Shown piece by piece: positions 8,415 through 15,998 of a DNA stretch of 64,000 nucleotides. Origin of the DNA: Pseudomonadota bacterium (GTDB lineage: Bacteria; Myxococcota_A; Polyangia; Haliangiales; Haliangiaceae); assembly GCA_022360315.1 (NCBI GenBank), contig JAKSDA010000034.1, positions 1-64,000 of the forward strand, in the 5' to 3' direction. The notes beneath the pieces are model-generated. The model saw nothing but the letters and a program-made list of their open reading frames with translations. It made no database searches and was not told where the DNA came from. Numbering within the stretch: position 1 is the stretch's first letter; the number at the start of each line of letters is the position of its first letter. Position numbers and translations under genes: made by a program.

Positions 8415-10042
8415 GGTACTGCCCGTTTTGCAGCGCTGAAAACGCCGATGAAGCCACCCATTGTGGCGCGTGCGCGCGGCGGCTCCCGCCTCGTTCGCCA
8501 TCGCCCTCTCGGAACCCGGCGACCCCGCTCAGCCGCACTGGCGACCCCGAATCCGGGCCCCACCACGGTCCTCCGTCCCAGCCCCGGCGCCGGGCGTCAG
8601 ATCCGCAGGGTCTTGACCGGGCGGAGCGAGCCGACGGTCCATTGTCCAATGCGACACCGGACCCCGATGGCGATCGACTCTCCCTTCAGCGCTTGCGTGC
8701 CGCTACCTCGGCAGTTACCACAAAATGGCAGCGAGACGACAATCTGGCCAGCCGACATTCGGGCCAGCTGCTATCCGAGGCCCGGAGTGCCGAGCCATTC
8801 TCACCAGTCGGGGCATCCACATCGGATGACCTCGACGAATGGCCCGATCCCAACCGGCGCGACGCCAGCCCGCTGCCGTCGAATCATCCGGGCAGGTCCG
8901 CTGACCCGTCCGGCCCCGCCGAACAGGCGCCCAGGGTCACCATGCCCACTCCGCCAGCGACCAAGGTGGGCAGCACCGGCACGGTCAAGGGCTCGTTCCA
9001 ACCGCCCGACGTCGTACCCATTCCCGAGGTACCCGAATCCGGCTGGCTCAATGCCATGAACTATGCCCTTTCGTTCACCCGTGCCCGCTGGCAGCGCCGT
9101 TCCGCCATACGGATACTCGACGAGACGATCAAAAAAGAGACCACTAAGCTCGACGAAGTACTGGGAACGCTGGGCAAGCAGGCCCGTTCGCTGGGCGTCG
9201 ACAACCGTGTCCTCGAGGCGGAAAATCAGGCCATAGACGAAGCAGAAAAACGCCACAGCCAACTCGAGCGGAGTTGTGCTGAGCTCAGCCATCGCCAGTC
9301 CGAAGAGGATCGCTCGTTTGCCCAGCGGGAGGCCGAGTGTCGGGCCAAGGTCGACGAGGCCGGTTCCGGGCTGGCCAAAGTAGAGCAAGAGCTGAGCAAC
9401 CTCGAGGCTCAGGGACGCGGCCTGCGCGACAAGCGCAAGGCGATCGATCGCCAGCACAAGAGTTACCTCAAGTCGGCGGAGGAGCGCGAAGAGCAAGCGG
9501 CCAAATCATCGATGGCCGACGCCCGTGCCGGCCTGCGCCGGGCTGCCGAGGACCTGCTCAGCGACGCCAAGGACCTCGAGTCCGAGAGAGAGGACATCGA
9601 TCGCCAGCTGGCCGACCTCGAGCGACCCATGTCGCAAGCCCTGGCCCGGATCGAGGCGCGTAAGGCAGAGCTGGAAACAGCGCGGCGCAGTCTGGAAGAC
9701 GCGCGAGAAGGACATCGCCATCGCCTGGCCGAGATGGAGGCCGAGCAGAGCCGTAAAAAGCACGAATTAGCCCAGGCCGGCGCCGAGATTCAGCGCCGTC
9801 TGGTCACCCTGGGCACCCTGGTAAACCTGCACCGCATCGAGCGACCCGAGTTCGACGACCTCTACGAGCGCATCGACGAGCTGCGCGGGGCCATTGGAGC
9901 CCGGTCGAGCGAGATCGACCGGCTGACCGCAGAGCGCAAGGCAGTCGACCAGGCAGCCCTGGTCCGCGGCTTCATGGTCATGGGCGTGGGTGGGGCGGTC
10001 GGCGTGCTCCTGCTCAGCGCAATCATTGCGCTGATCGTGTAA
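8411..10042 (+). CDS. Zinc-ribbon, coiled-coil, C-terminally anchored membrane protein
   Basis: 543 residues, starting in an ATGA overlap with the amidohydrolase gene. The N-terminus 'YCPFCSAENADEATHCGACA' is a four-cysteine zinc ribbon. Residues of about 25-200 are Pro/Ser/Asp-rich and probably disordered. From about 215 to 510 there is an almost uninterrupted Glu/Arg/Lys/Leu-rich coiled coil (for example 'LEAENQAIDEAEKRHSQLER'). The last 25 residues ('FMVMGVGGAVGVLLLSAIIALIV') form a transmembrane helix with no cytoplasmic tail, so the coil should project into the cytoplasm from the membrane. No enzyme motif is visible. The overlap with its neighbour suggests co-expression, but I cannot name a function. 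Confidence 0.72.
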   Translation: MRYCPFCSAENADEATHCGACARRLPPRSPSPSRNPATPLSRTGDPESGPHHGPPSQPRRRASDPQGLDRAERADGPLSNATPDPDGDRLSLQRLRAATSAVTTKWQRDDNLASRHSGQLLSEARSAEPFSPVGASTSDDLDEWPDPNRRDASPLPSNHPGRSADPSGPAEQAPRVTMPTPPATKVGSTGTVKGSFQPPDVVPIPEVPESGWLNAMNYALSFTRARWQRRSAIRILDETIKKETTKLDEVLGTLGKQARSLGVDNRVLEAENQAIDEAEKRHSQLERSCAELSHRQSEEDRSFAQREAECRAKVDEAGSGLAKVEQELSNLEAQGRGLRDKRKAIDRQHKSYLKSAEEREEQAAKSSMADARAGLRRAAEDLLSDAKDLESEREDIDRQLADLERPMSQALARIEARKAELETARRSLEDAREGHRHRLAEMEAEQSRKKHELAQAGAEIQRRLVTLGTLVNLHRIERPEFDDLYERIDELRGAIGARSSEIDRLTAERKAVDQAALVRGFMVMGVGGAVGVLLLSAIIALIV

Positions 10043-10130
10043 ATATCATACATTTCAGTCACATAAACTGACTGTGAGACATGTCGCTCCGGACCATGAC
10101 GGTGCGAGAGGCATGGTACCATGGCTGAGA

Positions 10131-11255
10131 ATGCCCAAGGTTCTCGTTTCCAACAACAGCCAGCTGCTGCGGCATCTGGCGTCTCCACCCTTTCGCCGAT
10201 TGAGCTTGGATCTGCTGGTGGTCTCCAGTGGCGACGACGCCTTGACCACAGCCCAGCAAGAGACCCCACAGTTAGCCATTATCGAGGCCGAGCTACCCGG
10301 TTTATCCGGCTACGAGGTTGCAAAGCGCATCAAGGCGGACATACCCGGCTGCAAGGTGGTCATGGTGATGGGCAAGCGCATTCACGCCGACCAGATGCAG
10401 AAAGTCGCCGAATCGGGCTGCGACGAGGTGCTCATCGTTCCCATGAGTGCCGACGAACTGTACGACGTTGTGTCCAACGAACTGGACTTGCCGAGACATG
10501 GCAGCGAGAAGTTCTCGATCGAGCTGGTCCACGATCATCGGGTCATTGACGGCCACGTCACCAATCTATCGATCGATGGAGCTCGCCTGGTTCTGAGCGA
10601 GCCAGTGCCGGAGAACACGTTACTCGACCTGATCATTCGCTCGGACACCGACGACGAGGACGACCCGATCACCTTGCGCGCTCGGGTCGTGTGGGCGCAG
10701 CGAAGCGACCGCGAAACGGTGGTGGGTGCATCGTTCGAAGATCTGGCCGAAAACGCCCGTGCTCGCCTGGCCGAGCTCACCCAGTGGGAAATTGTCGAGG
10801 ACACCGAGCGCACTCGCATCGTGATCAAGGGTGACATCACAGAGGCGACGTCGTTTGACGAGCTGCTTCCGGTCATGGTTGGGCGAGTGGACTTCGATCT
10901 GTCGCAGGTTCGCTACATGAATTCGCTTGGGGTTCGCGAGTGGGTAGATTTTTTGAATCGCGCCAACGTGCAGGGATACGAGTTCCACACCTGTTCATGT
11001 GCCTTCATCTTGCAGGCTTCGATGGTCGAGGGCGTATTGGGGCGGGGTACGGTTACCTCGTTTTTCGCCCCCTATCATTGTCACGGCTGTGACCGGCAGG
11101 AAGAAAAGCTCCTGCAATCGGCGGCAATTCTGGCAGCCAACTACGAGCCACCCACCTTTACGTGTCCCGATTGCGATGGCCAGATGAGCTTCGACGACAT
11201 CCCCGAGCGGTATCTGGGCTTCCTGCGTCCAGCCACGACCACTCCCGATGATTAG
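10131..11255 (+). CDS. Pseudo-receiver/PilZ/STAS-like protein with zinc-binding cysteines
   Basis: 374 residues; ATG 10131 is chosen because the receiver-like domain starts there ('MPKVLVSNNSQLLRHL'). Residues 1-120 have the receiver fold, but the acidic pair is Asn8-Asn9, the phospho-acceptor position is Glu52 ('IIEAELPG') and the conserved Lys is replaced ('LIVPMS'), so phosphorylation is unlikely. Residues of about 130-230 resemble a PilZ domain ('VTNLSIDGARLVL', 'VGASFEDL'), which in other proteins can bind cyclic-di-GMP, although the RxxxR half of the motif is not evident. Residues of about 235-325 look STAS-like ('FDLSQVRYMNSLGVREWVDF'). CHGC and CPDC pairs near the end could bind zinc. 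It is probably a signalling scaffold. Spacing to the preceding gene is 88 bp. Confidence 0.7.
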   Translation: MPKVLVSNNSQLLRHLASPPFRRLSLDLLVVSSGDDALTTAQQETPQLAIIEAELPGLSGYEVAKRIKADIPGCKVVMVMGKRIHADQMQKVAESGCDEVLIVPMSADELYDVVSNELDLPRHGSEKFSIELVHDHRVIDGHVTNLSIDGARLVLSEPVPENTLLDLIIRSDTDDEDDPITLRARVVWAQRSDRETVVGASFEDLAENARARLAELTQWEIVEDTERTRIVIKGDITEATSFDELLPVMVGRVDFDLSQVRYMNSLGVREWVDFLNRANVQGYEFHTCSCAFILQASMVEGVLGRGTVTSFFAPYHCHGCDRQEEKLLQSAAILAANYEPPTFTCPDCDGQMSFDDIPERYLGFLRPATTTPDD

Positions 11256-11442
11256 TCCGCAACATTCCCCCGGTGGTTTGCCCCCGGCGAGGCCACGGGC
11301 ATTGTGTCGGCGTCGCGCGACAAGACAGTGCGCCAATGCAGCGGGCATCCGACCGGAATCCTGCAGTACCACCGCCACCGGCAATTGCACTGATGAGCGC
11401 TCGTTTCTCGCCACCGAATGCAGCTCCGACTAGTATCGGCCG

Positions 11443-12948
11443 GTGATTCCCCCCGAGCTACATCGATCGTTCGTAGCCCGCCAGATCGGAACTCTGGCGC
11501 TGTCTCATATCCAGTTCGAAAACCCCATGGCCGTGGTCCGAGCCGCGGCCTGGCACAACGCCATCTCCCGCCTGGGCATTCACCTGCCGCTCTTTGTCGT
11601 ACACGACCTGGGCATCCTGTTCACCACGCCGCGAGGCGCTGCAGGCTGGGCCATGGGAGCGCGCGAGACCTCGTTCGCTCAGGTCAATCCCCCTCCGGCC
11701 GTGCGCAGACTCATCGCCGAATACGCCGATCTGCTGGGCAAGATCGCAGGCTCCGAGGTGATCGAGAAAGTCTCGGGTTGGCGCTTGCGCGACGAACTGG
11801 TCGCAGTGCTTCTCACCCGGGCGCTCGGCGACACCTATAATCGCTGGCGCGACCGCGGCAAAGCTGCCGGGGCCGAAGAACTGCCGCTAGATCTGGGAAT
11901 CTATGCCGACATCGAGCCGGCTGAGCATTTCCGCACTTTCGATGCTCAGCCGATATGGGGCTTCTTGGAGCACCTTTCCCAGCAGTCACTGCACATCTAC
12001 ACCAGCGTCGAACTCATCGACCTCGATACGGTCCGGCTGCTGGGTATGTTCAAAGAGGATACGGCCCACGGCTCAGAGGCGCTGGGCAGCGCAGTGGATC
12101 TGGCCGATCTGTTTTCCGCCCTGGGCTCCCCCGAGGCCAATGATGTGGCCAATTTTTCGCTCGAGCTCTTGCCCTCGGTGCTCGAGACCAAACGCGCATC
12201 GGGCATACAGACGTTTGCCGTGGACGGGTACGCGTCGATCGAGCGCAAGGGTAACGTCGATTCGATGGTCTTGACCGAGCTGGCCTACGATCGGGAGATC
12301 TTCGAGCAGAAGATTGTCGACCAGGAGCTTCTCTATTACGGTCACGAACGCGAGCGCGAAGACGAGCACAGATTGCAGTACATCCTGGTCGATTCCTCGG
12401 CCTCGATGCGCGGTAAGCGCCAGGTATTCGCCCGTAGCCTGGCTCTCACTCTGATCAAAAAACTGTCACTTGAAGGCGACGAGATCTGGTTGCGCTTTTT
12501 CGACTCGCGGCTACATGAACTGGTCAAGGTGACTCGAGCAGGACAGGTTCCGGTGCCCTATCTACTGTCCTTTCGATCCGAGCGCGGCCGCAATTACGGC
12601 AAGGTATTTCGCCAGCTCTTGCTCGACCTCACGCGGATTCGCCGCGAACAGCGCCGACGGGTGGTGCTCTACGTGATCACCCACGGCCAGTGTCACATTG
12701 CAACCGACCTGGTCGCCGCTCTGGCCCACCAGGCGTTCTTGTACGGGATCATCATCTTGCCGTCATCCGAGGTGTCACTCGAGTTTCTACCCCTGCTTCA
12801 CCGCTATCAAATCGTCGAATCGACCTCCTTGTCCTCGCGGGCAAAAAGCCGCGACCGAGCACTCGACATCCTCTCCGACGCCAGCCAGTCACGCAAGGCC
12901 GAACGGGCAGCAGAGGCCGCCGAGACCCGCGCTACCACGCAGTCTTGA
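11443..12948 (+). CDS. VWA-domain protein of unknown function
   Basis: 501 residues from GTG 11443; no good ribosome binding site is visible. The first 300 residues are unrecognised and mostly helical. The C-terminal third (about 315-470) is a von Willebrand factor A domain: 'LQYILVDSSASMRGKRQVFA' carries the DxSxS metal-adhesion motif. The later Asp usually found in 'ITDG' is His here ('VLYVITHGQC'), so metal binding may be partial. The C-terminal tail is charged and Ala-rich. Cytosolic VWA proteins of this shape often partner MoxR-type AAA ATPases, but no such ATPase is adjacent. It converges on the B12-domain regulator gene. Confidence 0.72.
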   Translation: MIPPELHRSFVARQIGTLALSHIQFENPMAVVRAAAWHNAISRLGIHLPLFVVHDLGILFTTPRGAAGWAMGARETSFAQVNPPPAVRRLIAEYADLLGKIAGSEVIEKVSGWRLRDELVAVLLTRALGDTYNRWRDRGKAAGAEELPLDLGIYADIEPAEHFRTFDAQPIWGFLEHLSQQSLHIYTSVELIDLDTVRLLGMFKEDTAHGSEALGSAVDLADLFSALGSPEANDVANFSLELLPSVLETKRASGIQTFAVDGYASIERKGNVDSMVLTELAYDREIFEQKIVDQELLYYGHEREREDEHRLQYILVDSSASMRGKRQVFARSLALTLIKKLSLEGDEIWLRFFDSRLHELVKVTRAGQVPVPYLLSFRSERGRNYGKVFRQLLLDLTRIRREQRRRVVLYVITHGQCHIATDLVAALAHQAFLYGIIILPSSEVSLEFLPLLHRYQIVESTSLSSRAKSRDRALDILSDASQSRKAERAAEAAETRATTQS

Positions 12949-12978
12949 ACAGCGGCCGTGCAGCTCTGCGCGGCCCGA

Positions 12979-13857
12979 TCACGCGCCCGGCTTGTTGAGC
13001 TCTTTCCGTTGACGGCGCGCAAAGCTGGCCAGGTGGCCCATCGTGTCACCAAAGAAGTCCGCCGTCATTTGCGAACGCAACTCGCGATTGAGCCCGTGCC
13101 CACCGACAGCGATCAGAACGTCTTGGCCCGCCGCCGACGTGGTCAGTAAATGGAGATCCTCGACCAATTTCGCTGCATCCGGCACCGCTCCGACAGAGAG
13201 GGCAACAATCGCTGCGGCAGTATCCCTGACAGCGCGAGGCAGCTCCTCTATCGGCGTGTCAGCGCCGACCAGTCGCGGCCGATAGCCCTCGGCTTGCAGG
13301 ATGAGAGCCGACATGGCCGGACCCAGCGAATATGGATCGCCGGTCAGTGACGCGCATACGGCGACGCGCGCAGTCGCCTCCGGCGACGGTATGTGTAGAC
13401 GAGCATCGCTGATACCGGCGAGGATCGCCTGGGTCGCTGCATGCTCCTGATAGACGCCCACTTGACCGATCTCCCAGGCGTCGCCAATCCGGTGCATGGC
13501 CGGGGCGATAACCTCGTCGCATACCGTGCTGGGCTCCATCGACTCGGCCGCGAGATCGACGATGAGCCCTCGGACCACCAGCTCGTCACCGACAACAAGC
13601 TCTTGAAAGAGCCGATCTGATAAATCCTCCGGTGCAGCAAGCCGTCCGCCCCGCCCCGCCGTCATGAGCGACTTGCTCGCCACAGCAATGCCCTCGCGGC
13701 GGGCAAACTGCAACAGAGCCGCTCGCTCAATGCGACGGTGCTTGCCAGCTGTCCTCGTAGTTGGAAGTAGGTCGCGGTCGCACCACCGCCGCACTGTCGA
13801 CTCGCTGACACCGAGTAGGTCAGCCGCCTGCCGGGGCGTAAGAGGTGAATGCGACAT
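12979..13857 (-). CDS. MerR-HTH regulator with B12-binding-like fold (CarH/LitR type), axial His missing
   Basis: 292 residues. Residues 1-60 form a MerR/excisionase HTH ('TPRQAADLLGVSESTVRRWC'). Residues of about 75-155 match the helical cobalamin cap, with the full W-x9-E-H motif (Trp128, Glu138, His139). Residues of about 163-290 are a Rossmann-like B12 domain. The signature DxHxxG, whose His is the lower cobalt ligand in CarH, reads D174-P-Y176-S-L-G179, and the residue after Trp128 is Glu rather than the His that CarH uses after photolysis. Known relatives repress carotenoid, photolyase and light-stress genes in the dark through AdoCbl. This protein diverges from an SDR/CPBP cluster, fitting that role, but its ligand is uncertain: B12 bound differently, haem, or none. 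Confidence 0.82.
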   Translation of the reverse strand: MSHSPLTPRQAADLLGVSESTVRRWCDRDLLPTTRTAGKHRRIERAALLQFARREGIAVASKSLMTAGRGGRLAAPEDLSDRLFQELVVGDELVVRGLIVDLAAESMEPSTVCDEVIAPAMHRIGDAWEIGQVGVYQEHAATQAILAGISDARLHIPSPEATARVAVCASLTGDPYSLGPAMSALILQAEGYRPRLVGADTPIEELPRAVRDTAAAIVALSVGAVPDAAKLVEDLHLLTTSAAGQDVLIAVGGHGLNRELRSQMTADFFGDTMGHLASFARRQRKELNKPGA

Positions 13858-13866
13858 GAGAGAATT

Positions 13867-13948
13867 CTGATAATTTCATTGGTAACCTGTCAATAATTTT
13901 GTCATTATTTGTTTGAATAATTGACAGTTTTAGAAGTTTTGCTAGAAC
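13867..13948. promoter_or_regulatory. Divergent promoter with 12-bp inverted repeat (candidate operator)
   Basis: AT-rich gap between the B12-domain regulator (-) and the broken SDR (+). CTGTCAATAATT at 13887-13898 and AATAATTGACAG at 13916-13927 form an inverted repeat with one mismatch. Each arm carries a perfect -35 box, TTGACA, pointing outwards. Rightward: TTGACA 13921-13926, 16 bp, TAGAAC 13943-13948. Leftward: TTGACA (complement 13888-13893), 15 bp, TATCAG (complement 13867-13872). A repressor bound to the repeat would cover both -35 boxes, the arrangement expected for an autoregulated MerR-type repressor. Both -10 boxes lie 6-9 nt from the start codons, so both transcripts may be nearly leaderless. 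Confidence 0.6.
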
Positions 13949-13954
13949 TGAGTT

Positions 13955-14355
13955 ATGCGAGTTTTCGTTCAGGGCGCAAGCCGGGGAATCGGGCTAGCGC
14001 TTACCCGACACCTACTCCCGCGCGACGAGGTCGAGATTGTATTCGCGAGCTCGAGGAATCCAGGCACAGCCGCGGGTCTAATCGAGCTCAACAGCGCGAG
14101 TGGGGGCCGGCTATCGCTCGTCGAGCTCGACGTGATTGACGAGCAGAGGTATCGCTCGTGCGGTCCCATGGTGAGCAATGCAAATGGAGGTTCATCGCGA
14201 TGAGCAAACCTCGACCTTTTCAATTTGTCGCGGCACGGTGGCCTCGCAAAGAGCTGAGCCGGGAGCTGCGTAGAACGGCGTTCCTCTACCGCACCCTCGC
14301 CATGGTGCCGGCCAATCGACAGATCGCCGCCATCCGCTCCTCGGCGAGGGGCTGA
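13955..14355 (+). pseudogene. Broken short-chain dehydrogenase (C-factor-like) and trailing fragment
   Basis: ATG 13955 begins 'MRVFVQGASRGIGLALTRHL', the nucleotide-binding GxxxGxG start of a CsgA/C-factor-like SDR, and continues to 'LVELDVIDEQ'. It then loses homology and stops at 14203 after only 82 residues; intact SDRs have about 230-250. A second frame, 14200-14355 (51 residues), overlaps the stop but has no recognisable SDR motif: the Ser-Tyr-Lys catalytic part is gone. This looks like an internal deletion or frameshift. It occupies the first position after the divergent promoter, where light-regulated clusters often carry an intact SDR. Confidence 0.55.
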
Positions 14356-14391
14356 ACCGGATAGCTCATGGTCGGGAGTCACGCATAACTG

Positions 14392-15357
14392 ATGCGAATA
14401 CTGCTCACAGGTGCCACTGGCTTTGTTGGGCGCCATCTATATCCGGCGCTGGTGGCGGCAGGATGCGACGTGCGTTGCGCCACGCGCGACGTATATGCGG
14501 CCAATCGGAATCACCCAGCACGCGAATGGGTGAAGCTCGATGTCGAACGACCCGATACTGTCGAAGCAGCTTTCGAGGGCTGCGACGCGGCTTTCTACCT
14601 GATTCACAGCATGGCGCAGGGCTCGGACTATCCGGAACGCGAGGCGCGAGGTGCCCGCAACTTCGCCCGCGCGGCCGATGCGAAAGGAGTTCGCCGCATA
14701 GTCTATCTCGGTGGTGTACTGCCGTCGGGAGGGCGCATTTCCAGACACCTTGAGAGTCGCCACAACACCGGTGAGATTCTCCGCGCCGGCGCGGTGAGTA
14801 CCATCGAACTCCGCGCCGCAATGATAATAGGCGCCGGCTCGGCGAGCTGGATGATGGTCAAAGATCTCGCGGCCCGACTGCCCGCCATGGTTTTACCGCG
14901 CTGGCTGCGCAATCACTCGTACCCGATTGCCATCGACGATGTCGTATGGGGGATGCTCGCGGCACTGATTCACCCCGGGGGAGGATCCAGGACCTTTGAA
15001 TTGCCGGGGCCCGAGCGAATTTCTCACCGCGATGTATTGCGCCGCGTCGCAGCACTGTTGGGCCATAGCCGGCTGATGGTCAACGTGCCAGTGCTTTCAC
15101 CGAGACTGTCGAGCTACTGGATCGCACTGGTCACCCGCGTCGATCTCGAGCTGGCCAAAGAGCTAGTCGAGGGTGTTCGCCACGACCTGGAACCCCGGGA
15201 AGATATCCTGTGGGAGCACGCCCGGCACCGGGCGATGGCCATTGAGGCCGCCGCCCAGCTGGCCCTCGATGATGCGCGAGCGCAGTGCATTCCCTCGGCT
15301 GCAGCCATCGCACGGATGCAGACGATCGGCAGCGAGTTCGCGGACGAGCTGTCATGA
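14392..15357 (+). CDS. NAD(P)-binding atypical short-chain dehydrogenase/epimerase-like protein
   Basis: 321 residues. It opens with 'MRILLTGATGFVGRHLYPAL', the TGxxGxxG dinucleotide-binding motif of extended/atypical SDRs, followed by 'VKLDVERPDTVEAAFEGCDA' and 'RIVYLGGVLP', the usual beta-strand landmarks. The tail (about 225-320) is helical and lacks a clear YxxxK, placing it with NmrA-like or NAD(P)H-binding proteins rather than classical reductases. It overlaps the next gene by 4 nt (ATGA at 15354), so the two form an operon, probably driven by the promoter near 13921. Such proteins are frequent in B12/light-regulated clusters; the substrate is unknown. Confidence 0.8.
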   Translation: MRILLTGATGFVGRHLYPALVAAGCDVRCATRDVYAANRNHPAREWVKLDVERPDTVEAAFEGCDAAFYLIHSMAQGSDYPEREARGARNFARAADAKGVRRIVYLGGVLPSGGRISRHLESRHNTGEILRAGAVSTIELRAAMIIGAGSASWMMVKDLAARLPAMVLPRWLRNHSYPIAIDDVVWGMLAALIHPGGGSRTFELPGPERISHRDVLRRVAALLGHSRLMVNVPVLSPRLSSYWIALVTRVDLELAKELVEGVRHDLEPREDILWEHARHRAMAIEAAAQLALDDARAQCIPSAAAIARMQTIGSEFADELS

Positions 15358-15977
15358 CGCCCGATCGCCTGGCTGTTTTTGCCATCGCGCTCGGCACAGT
15401 TCTGTTTGGTGCGGCAATCGCCGGTCGGCACATCATCAATCCCTGGTGGACCAATGCGGCCGCGGCGGTGGTCACCATTGCAGCGTCGTGGGCTGCATTG
15501 CGTTTCAGGCTGAGGCGGCTCTTCGCGTTCCGAGCCAACACCGCGCTCATTGCGGTTGGACTCGGCGTATTGATGGTGACTGCCACGCACGCGGGCTTTC
15601 GTATCGCTGTCGAGATATTTCCAGATCTAGGCCACGAGGTAGCCCGCTTGTATGGGGACATCAACGACACCACTCCCGGTGTCGTGTTTGCCGTTCCACT
15701 CATTGCAATGATCGCCACGGCAGAAGAGGTGCTATGGCGCGGTATCGCCATCGAGCTCTGCCAGCATCGGTTCTCCCGGGCTTTCACTGCGATGGTCGCA
15801 ATCGCGCTCTACGCGCTGCCGCAGCTCATCGGAGGGGCCTGGATCCTCGTTGCTGCGGCCGTGGTGGTGGGAACCGTCTTCACCGTACAGCGCCTCATCA
15901 CCGGCGGCATTGTCGAGCCACTCATCACGCACGCGGTGTGGAGTGTATCGATTTTCAGCCTGGTCCCGGTGATCTGA
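15354..15977 (+). CDS. CPBP-family (CAAX protease-like) integral membrane protein
   Basis: 207 residues with about six hydrophobic segments. Start ATG 15354 overlaps the stop of the SDR gene. The family motif 1 EExxxR is present ('ATAEEVLWRG', about residue 124) and a late His occurs in 'PLITHAVWSV', matching motif 3. The His normally found in motif 2 is absent ('IALYALPQLI'). CPBP proteins are intramembrane glutamic proteases or protease-like proteins; some process prenylated or peptide substrates. The same family appears in carotenoid and light-response clusters, which fits the neighbours here. Activity is uncertain because of the missing motif 2 His. Confidence 0.78.
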   Translation: MTPDRLAVFAIALGTVLFGAAIAGRHIINPWWTNAAAAVVTIAASWAALRFRLRRLFAFRANTALIAVGLGVLMVTATHAGFRIAVEIFPDLGHEVARLYGDINDTTPGVVFAVPLIAMIATAEEVLWRGIAIELCQHRFSRAFTAMVAIALYALPQLIGGAWILVAAAVVVGTVFTVQRLITGGIVEPLITHAVWSVSIFSLVPVI

Positions 15978-15998
15978 CCCAGAGACCGCCCGCGCCTG

